From Ruminococcus sp. (lineage in GTDB: Bacteria; Bacillota; Clostridia; Oscillospirales; Acutalibacteraceae), in contig JALFTC010000047.1 of NCBI GenBank assembly GCA_022779485.1, positions 62,001-126,000 of the forward strand: a DNA stretch of 64,000 bases, given 5' to 3'. The first letter of the stretch is position 1; each line of letters opens with the position of its first letter. A model generated the notes under the pieces. That model did no database searches. It saw only the letters and a list, made by a program, of their open reading frames with translations, and was not told where the DNA came from. The position numbers and the translations under genes were made by a program. Of this stretch, positions 60,600-64,000 are shown one piece after another.

Positions 60600-60717
60600 A
60601 TTGTAAACCTATAATACTTATATAGTTTACAATTTACTCTCCGTATGATAAGATTTAAAAGGAAACATATAATATGAACTGTTGTAAACCACAAAATTTA
60701 CAACAGTTCTTTTTTTG
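60600..60717 (+). ncRNA. Candidate small RNA: palindrome-embedded promoter and strong terminator without a gene
   Basis: TATAAT (60610-60615) lies inside a perfect inverted repeat ATTGTAAAC / GTTTACAAT (60600-60608, 60625-60633). About 60 bp later a perfect 13-bp terminator GAACTGTTGTAAA / TTTACAACAGTTC (60676-60688, 60697-60709) is followed by eight T. No credible gene precedes the terminator on this strand, so a transcript of about 95 nt is possible. The -35 is poor. A 16-codon frame starting at 60674 overlaps the terminator and is probably not coding. Confidence 0.45.
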
Positions 60718-60916
60718 TTTATAAGAGGAAAGCAAAAATCATCTGCATAATAAACTATGGTTTTCACCTGCAAGGATTTAGGACATATTATATAATCAGA
60801 GGTCAGATAGATAAACCTTGATTGTTCATCTGCCAAGAATTTAGTATTTATAAATTCGTTCCTAACGATTTCAGCAGATGAATCTAACAAGATTAACCCA
60901 AAAAAGGAGAATTAAT
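60718..60916 (+). promoter_or_regulatory. Upstream region of cotJABC
   Basis: No gene seen. GACATATT (60782-60789) followed 14 bp later by CAGATAGAT (from 60804) weakly resembles a sporulation sigma-E promoter, which would fit the cotJ operon. The match is tentative. Confidence 0.3.
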
Positions 60917-61117
60917 GTGGTTGATGAAATATTTAGAAGCTACGGGATAACACCCTTTCCACGGGACTATTCCGAGGCTATGGCATATGTTCCCTATCAA
61001 AGCAACAACCCCCGTATGTATTCCGTACCACACGGTTTTGAAACAGGCACGCTGTTTCCCGCTTTAGACAAACCGTTTTACGGCGAAAAATGTATGGAGG
61101 AAATGAAGAATGACTGA
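60917..61117 (+). CDS. cotJA: Spore coat-associated protein CotJA
   Basis: Small spore-coat protein of 66 residues rich in Pro and Tyr: GITPFPRDYSEAMAYVPYQS, FETGTLFPALDKPF. GTG 60917 is chosen as start because AGGAG is 7 nt upstream; upstream in-frame ATG at 60878 lacks a ribosome site. First gene of cotJABC, which in Bacillus is made in the mother cell. Overlaps cotJB by 8 bp. Confidence 0.88.
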   Translation: MVDEIFRSYGITPFPRDYSEAMAYVPYQSNNPRMYSVPHGFETGTLFPALDKPFYGEKCMEEMKND

Positions 61118-61352
61118 ACGAGATATACTCATAAAGAAACTCGCCTCTGTTTCCTTTGCAATGTTTGAATTAAGACTGTTCTTAGACACCCACCCCGACT
61201 CCACCGAGGCTATGGCAAAGTTTGACGAGCTGGATAACATATACAGACCATTAAGAGAAAAATACGAGGCAGAATATGGTCCTTTGACAAGCAAAGAAGC
61301 CGCAAGCCCCGTACAATGGATTAAAGGCCCATGGCCTTGGGAGGTTATGTAA
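61110..61352 (+). CDS. cotJB: Spore coat protein CotJB
   Basis: Coat protein of 80 residues: LASVSFAMFELRLFLDTHP, YRPLREKYEAEYGPLTS and PVQWIKGPWPWEVM are typical. Overlaps cotJA, and its stop overlaps the cotJC start (TAATG). Confidence 0.95.
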   Translation: MTERDILIKKLASVSFAMFELRLFLDTHPDSTEAMAKFDELDNIYRPLREKYEAEYGPLTSKEAASPVQWIKGPWPWEVM

Positions 61353-61774
61353 TGTTTGTATATGAAAAAAGACTTCAATACCCTGTAAGAATAAAACAAA
61401 CCAATCCCCAACTGGCAAAAATAATAATAACCCAATACGGTGGTCCTGATGGGGAACTTGGTGCATCACTTAGGTATTTGAGCCAACGATTTACAATGCC
61501 CTACCCTGAACTGCAGGCAACATTGACGGATATAGGTACCGAGGAACTGGGGCATTTGGAGATGATTGGTGCTATTGTTTTTCAGCTAACCAAGGATTTG
61601 ACGGAGGATGAAATTAAGAAAGCAGGATTCGACTCTTACTTTGTTGACCATACAACGGGAATCTATCCTGCCGCAGCAAACGGTATGCCCTACAACGCTG
61701 CATCAATGCAAGTAAAGGGCGACCCGATAACCGATTTACACGAGGATATGGCAGCGGATGAAAATGCTTTTTAA
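61352..61774 (+). CDS. cotJC: Spore coat protein CotJC (manganese catalase family), C-terminally truncated
   Basis: Catalase-like coat protein of 140 residues; usual length is about 190. The N-terminal part is normal: MFVYEKRLQYPVRI, QYGGPDGELGASLRYLSQRF, IGTEELGHLEMIGAIVFQL (metal-binding Glu/His) and TGIYPAAANGMPYNAA. After DLHEDMAADE the chain ends in NAF, and the last roughly 50 residues, which carry the second half of the dimanganese site, are missing in all frames downstream. The peroxidase function is probably lost. The truncation point is where a defence island on the other strand begins. Confidence 0.85.
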   Translation: MFVYEKRLQYPVRIKQTNPQLAKIIITQYGGPDGELGASLRYLSQRFTMPYPELQATLTDIGTEELGHLEMIGAIVFQLTKDLTEDEIKKAGFDSYFVDHTTGIYPAAANGMPYNAASMQVKGDPITDLHEDMAADENAF

Positions 61775-61961
61775 ACAGTAGTATATATATAAAAAGGGAG
61801 ACCAAAGAAGCCTTCACTTAGGGATTGTAAGAAAAAACAGTTTTTGAGTGACGTCTTCAAGCGGTGACAAAAGAATTAACGACCATACAAGAGCAGGAAT
61901 GCTCCTGTGTGGTCGTTTTCTTTTGCTCAAGTACCGAATCGGTATGTGAGGTTATTTTTAA
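61775..61961 (+). terminator. Boundary region with strong hairpin terminator
   Basis: Between truncated cotJC and the defence island. A nearly perfect stem AACGACCATACA-A-GAGCA / TGCTC-C-TGTGTGGTCGTT (61878-61916) is followed by TTCTTTT, a good terminator for the cotJ transcript. The first 100 bp hold no recognisable gene. Confidence 0.75.
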
Positions 61962-62741
61962 TTAATGCTTTTTATAATATTCTTGAATGGAACTCTGTAA
62001 TTCAGGGCTCATAAATTTTTGGTATTGCTGAGCCATTTCATAAAATTGAAGTTGGAGTTCCTCTGTGATTATTTTTCGTCTAACAAGACCTTTGAATAGG
62101 ATAGGTCTTTGACCTATAAATATGTATTTCTTTTTATCGTAATTATAATAGGTCACAAATACTAATCCTGCATAATAGACAATTACTGCAACAGAATTGT
62201 CCTTTACTTGATAAACACTATATCCAAAAAGGGTGCCTTTTGCCATCTCGTGAATAGCTTTGTTCTTTATCAATGATTCCAGCTTGTAAATATATGTTTT
62301 AAATTTAAAAGGTGGACGAGCATTATTATTAGCACCAATTGAAAGTAAATAGTCACCTAATTCTTTACAAAATTCTTCAAAGAGTTCTCTATTAAAATGA
62401 CTGGAATGAGAATTCAACCTGTACAAATCATCCCATAAAATTCTCCAAGCAACTGTCAGTAAATAGTTATCAACTACTCCCGATATGTTATTTTTTATTT
62501 TGTTTGTATTTAAATATTCATCAAGAAAGTCTGATGCAAATTTCACTTCATATGAACTAAATAGTTCTTCACAGTCATGACAGAGCATCGGTCTTTTTTC
62601 GCCGTCTTGCATTACTTTTGTAAAATCATCCAATGAGCGAAATCGAGAATTCTTGTGGCTTCGAATTCTTTTATAAACAAGCTTAGGTATTATGTGGCTT
62701 TGCATAAGTTTTGATTCATGGCCACACAAAGCACATTTCAT
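61962..62741 (-). CDS. Zinc-finger/HNH-like protein downstream of hsdR
   Basis: Protein of 259 residues. The N-terminus has a zinc site CALCG ... SHIIPKLVYK ... LCHDCEELFSSYE (two CxxC pairs with an HIIP motif), as in HNH-type nucleases and their inactive relatives. The rest (about 80-259) is not recognised. It follows hsdR by 18 bp on the same strand, so it probably belongs to the restriction operon. It could be an accessory nuclease or an unrelated passenger. Confidence 0.7.
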   Translation of the reverse strand: MKCALCGHESKLMQSHIIPKLVYKRIRSHKNSRFRSLDDFTKVMQDGEKRPMLCHDCEELFSSYEVKFASDFLDEYLNTNKIKNNISGVVDNYLLTVAWRILWDDLYRLNSHSSHFNRELFEEFCKELGDYLLSIGANNNARPPFKFKTYIYKLESLIKNKAIHEMAKGTLFGYSVYQVKDNSVAVIVYYAGLVFVTYYNYDKKKYIFIGQRPILFKGLVRRKIITEELQLQFYEMAQQYQKFMSPELQSSIQEYYKKH

Positions 62742-62759
62742 TTTACTTCATCGTCCTTA

Positions 62760-64000
62760 TTAAGCAACTGTTCTGTATCGAGTATATACATACTCATATA
62801 TCTGCTGACGATACATAGAGATGCTAACCTCATCGTAGCACTCAGGCAATTCTGCCCAAAGGGTATCACGGATAAGATTATCAATAGCTGCTTTTGTTTC
62901 TTGCTTATCTGTCCAGTGGTCAAATTCAGCAATTTTATTTTTTATTTTTTGAAGAAGCGATGCTGCAACTTCTTTTAGTTTCTTGATATCCGTTTTACTT
63001 AAATCATCACGGAACAACATATCATAAAGAGAAAGTTCTTCATCACTTGTAAAACCTTCACGGACATAACGTTGTTCTTCTTGGCTCATTTGATTAGCCA
63101 AATCCATCAATTCCATGAAAGTTTTCTCGATTGTGGCTCTGTCCTGTTCGCTGTTATAATCATCAATAATTTGTTGATAGCGTTCGTAGTAGTTAATTCG
63201 ATCAGGGTTAGCAAAAAGCATACTGTCAAGTTTCTGCTGAATTACTTCCTCTAAATCTTTTAGAACAAGATTCTTTTTCTTGACCTTTGCGAACTCTCTG
63301 CGAAGAAGGTCAAAGTCAATTGCACTGATATCAAATCTGCGTGGTTCTTCACGCACCATAGTAGGTGTATGCTGAATCTCAACATATGCGCTAATAATTC
63401 CATTGATTTCAATCATAAGGTCAGTGGTATTGATATGCTTACGCTTTTTCTGCAGTTCAGCATAGATAGCTGCAATAGCTTCATACTGCTTACGAGTGTG
63501 ACCAGTAATATCATCTCTGTCAGTATATTTCATAAGACGATTCAATTCGGACGCATATGTAGTATATGTTTTCTTATCTTCAATCGAACCACATACTGCA
63601 TTCGCTGCTTCCTGAAGGTATGACAGTTTCATAAAATCGTAGGCATTTATAAGCATTTCTAAGTCAAAGTCATTTTCTTTTAAAAACATATTAGTTTTTT
63701 CTATTGTTTCTATGATACGAGTAATCAGTTCATCTTTGTCTATTGTAGGATCTGAACCACCATTCCCGCCTACATTAGCAGTATAATCAGCAAGAGCCTT
63801 TCTCAAAGCCTTTACGATACCAATATAATCGATAATCAAACCATTGCTTTTGCCTTCACTTACACGGTTGGCACGTGCTATAGTCTGCATAAGTGTGTGA
63901 GCTTTTAATGGTTTATCTAGATATAAACACGAAAGACATTTAACATCAAATCCAGTAAGCCACATTGCACATACGAATACAACACGGAGTGGATTTTTTG
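62760..64000 (-). CDS. hsdR: Type I restriction enzyme R subunit (HsdR), C-terminal part; start beyond window
   Basis: The frame is open to the window edge; about 413 C-terminal residues are visible. NPLRVVFVCAMWLTGFDVKC and LKAHTLMQTIARANRV are helicase motifs V-VI of HsdR-type translocases, followed by the IIDYIGIVKALRKAL segment and a long helical C-terminus (YEAIAAIYAELQKKRKHI, FMELMDLANQMSQEEQRYVR) that contacts the methyltransferase core. ATP-driven translocation and cleavage of unmethylated DNA is the family's function. hsdM and hsdS should lie beyond the edge. Confidence 0.93.
   Translation of the reverse strand, partial: KNPLRVVFVCAMWLTGFDVKCLSCLYLDKPLKAHTLMQTIARANRVSEGKSNGLIIDYIGIVKALRKALADYTANVGGNGGSDPTIDKDELITRIIETIEKTNMFLKENDFDLEMLINAYDFMKLSYLQEAANAVCGSIEDKKTYTTYASELNRLMKYTDRDDITGHTRKQYEAIAAIYAELQKKRKHINTTDLMIEINGIISAYVEIQHTPTMVREEPRRFDISAIDFDLLRREFAKVKKKNLVLKDLEEVIQQKLDSMLFANPDRINYYERYQQIIDDYNSEQDRATIEKTFMELMDLANQMSQEEQRYVREGFTSDEELSLYDMLFRDDLSKTDIKKLKEVAASLLQKIKNKIAEFDHWTDKQETKAAIDNLIRDTLWAELPECYDEVSISMYRQQIYEYVYTRYRTVA

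Noticed and set aside
60674..60724. 16-codon plus-strand frame beginning Met-Asn-Cys-Cys
   Set aside because: Almost all of it is the terminator hairpin and T-run; the Cys codons fall in the stem. Not comparable to the metY leader peptide.
60627..60890. 87-codon minus-strand reading frame upstream of cotJ
   Set aside because: No ribosome site, atypical composition, and it spans a strong plus-strand terminator and the cotJ upstream region; no recognisable domain.
1..64000. tRNA, rRNA and CRISPR arrays
   Set aside because: No cloverleaf, conserved rRNA segment or regularly spaced direct repeats were found on reading both strands by eye; a covariance search would settle this.

Overview
The window is a low-GC Gram-positive chromosome segment from an anaerobic, spore-forming member of the Clostridia. 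Evidence: a cotJABC spore-coat operon, an NfnAB-type NADH/ferredoxin:NADP oxidoreductase, rubrerythrin, a ferredoxin-thioredoxin-reductase-like protein, RNase M5, ComEC and YceD-RpmF. A secreted GH13 alpha-amylase with a starch-binding module and a type I dockerin points to an amylosome-forming, Ruminococcus bromii-like gut bacterium. The species is an inference. No rRNA, tRNA or CRISPR array was seen.

Layout. 0-5.7 kb: 3' part of asnB, the dockerin amylase (minus strand, followed by an in-frame starch-binding module cut off by two stop codons), then a lipid kinase-PAP2 phosphatase pair. 5.9-11.9 kb: a fructose module (fruR-fruK-fruA) followed by the general PTS genes ptsH and ptsI. 12.0-14.3 kb: nfnAB under a promoter bracketed by a long inverted repeat. 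14.4-22.8 kb: a palindromic repeat, a small membrane protein, then on the minus strand the operon der-plsY-hinT-prt-comEC-holA-rnmV and, separately, yceD-rpmF. 23-28.4 kb: a secreted DUF3298-like protein, pgi with a small P-loop gene, a D,D-carboxypeptidase and a FAD/Rieske oxidoreductase.

28.4-33.8 kb is a sulfur and thiol-redox block on the minus strand: capA-ftr-trxA-small unknown, an Rrf2-family regulator with an operator-like palindrome, and metY-cysK. The metY-cysK leader encodes a 21-residue peptide ending in three cysteine codons and a stop. This is a strong candidate cysteine-sensing leader peptide. 33.8-41.2 kb holds assorted genes (SDR, GNATs, DUF2752, DUF4190, a minimal kinase, AzlCD, a Big2-repeat amidase, rubrerythrin). 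41.3-43.8 kb is a polar amino-acid ABC transporter with a MITE-like element upstream. 43.9-45.0 kb is a YeiH family exporter.

45.1-55.2 kb is a complete phosphate system: phoP-phoR, pstSCAB-phoU and a Na/Pi cotransporter. All three transcription units carry GTTAAAT repeats (on the plus strand) spaced by about 11 bp or 21-23 bp, a self-consistent Pho box. 55.2-60.5 kb has pnuC, a DUF4230 protein and two paralogous BspA-like leucine-rich-repeat surface proteins. 60.6-64 kb begins with a possible small RNA and the cotJ operon, whose cotJC is truncated at the C-terminus. Directly beyond lies a defence island on the opposite strand: an HNH-like zinc protein gene and the C-terminal part of a type I restriction HsdR, which runs off the window end.
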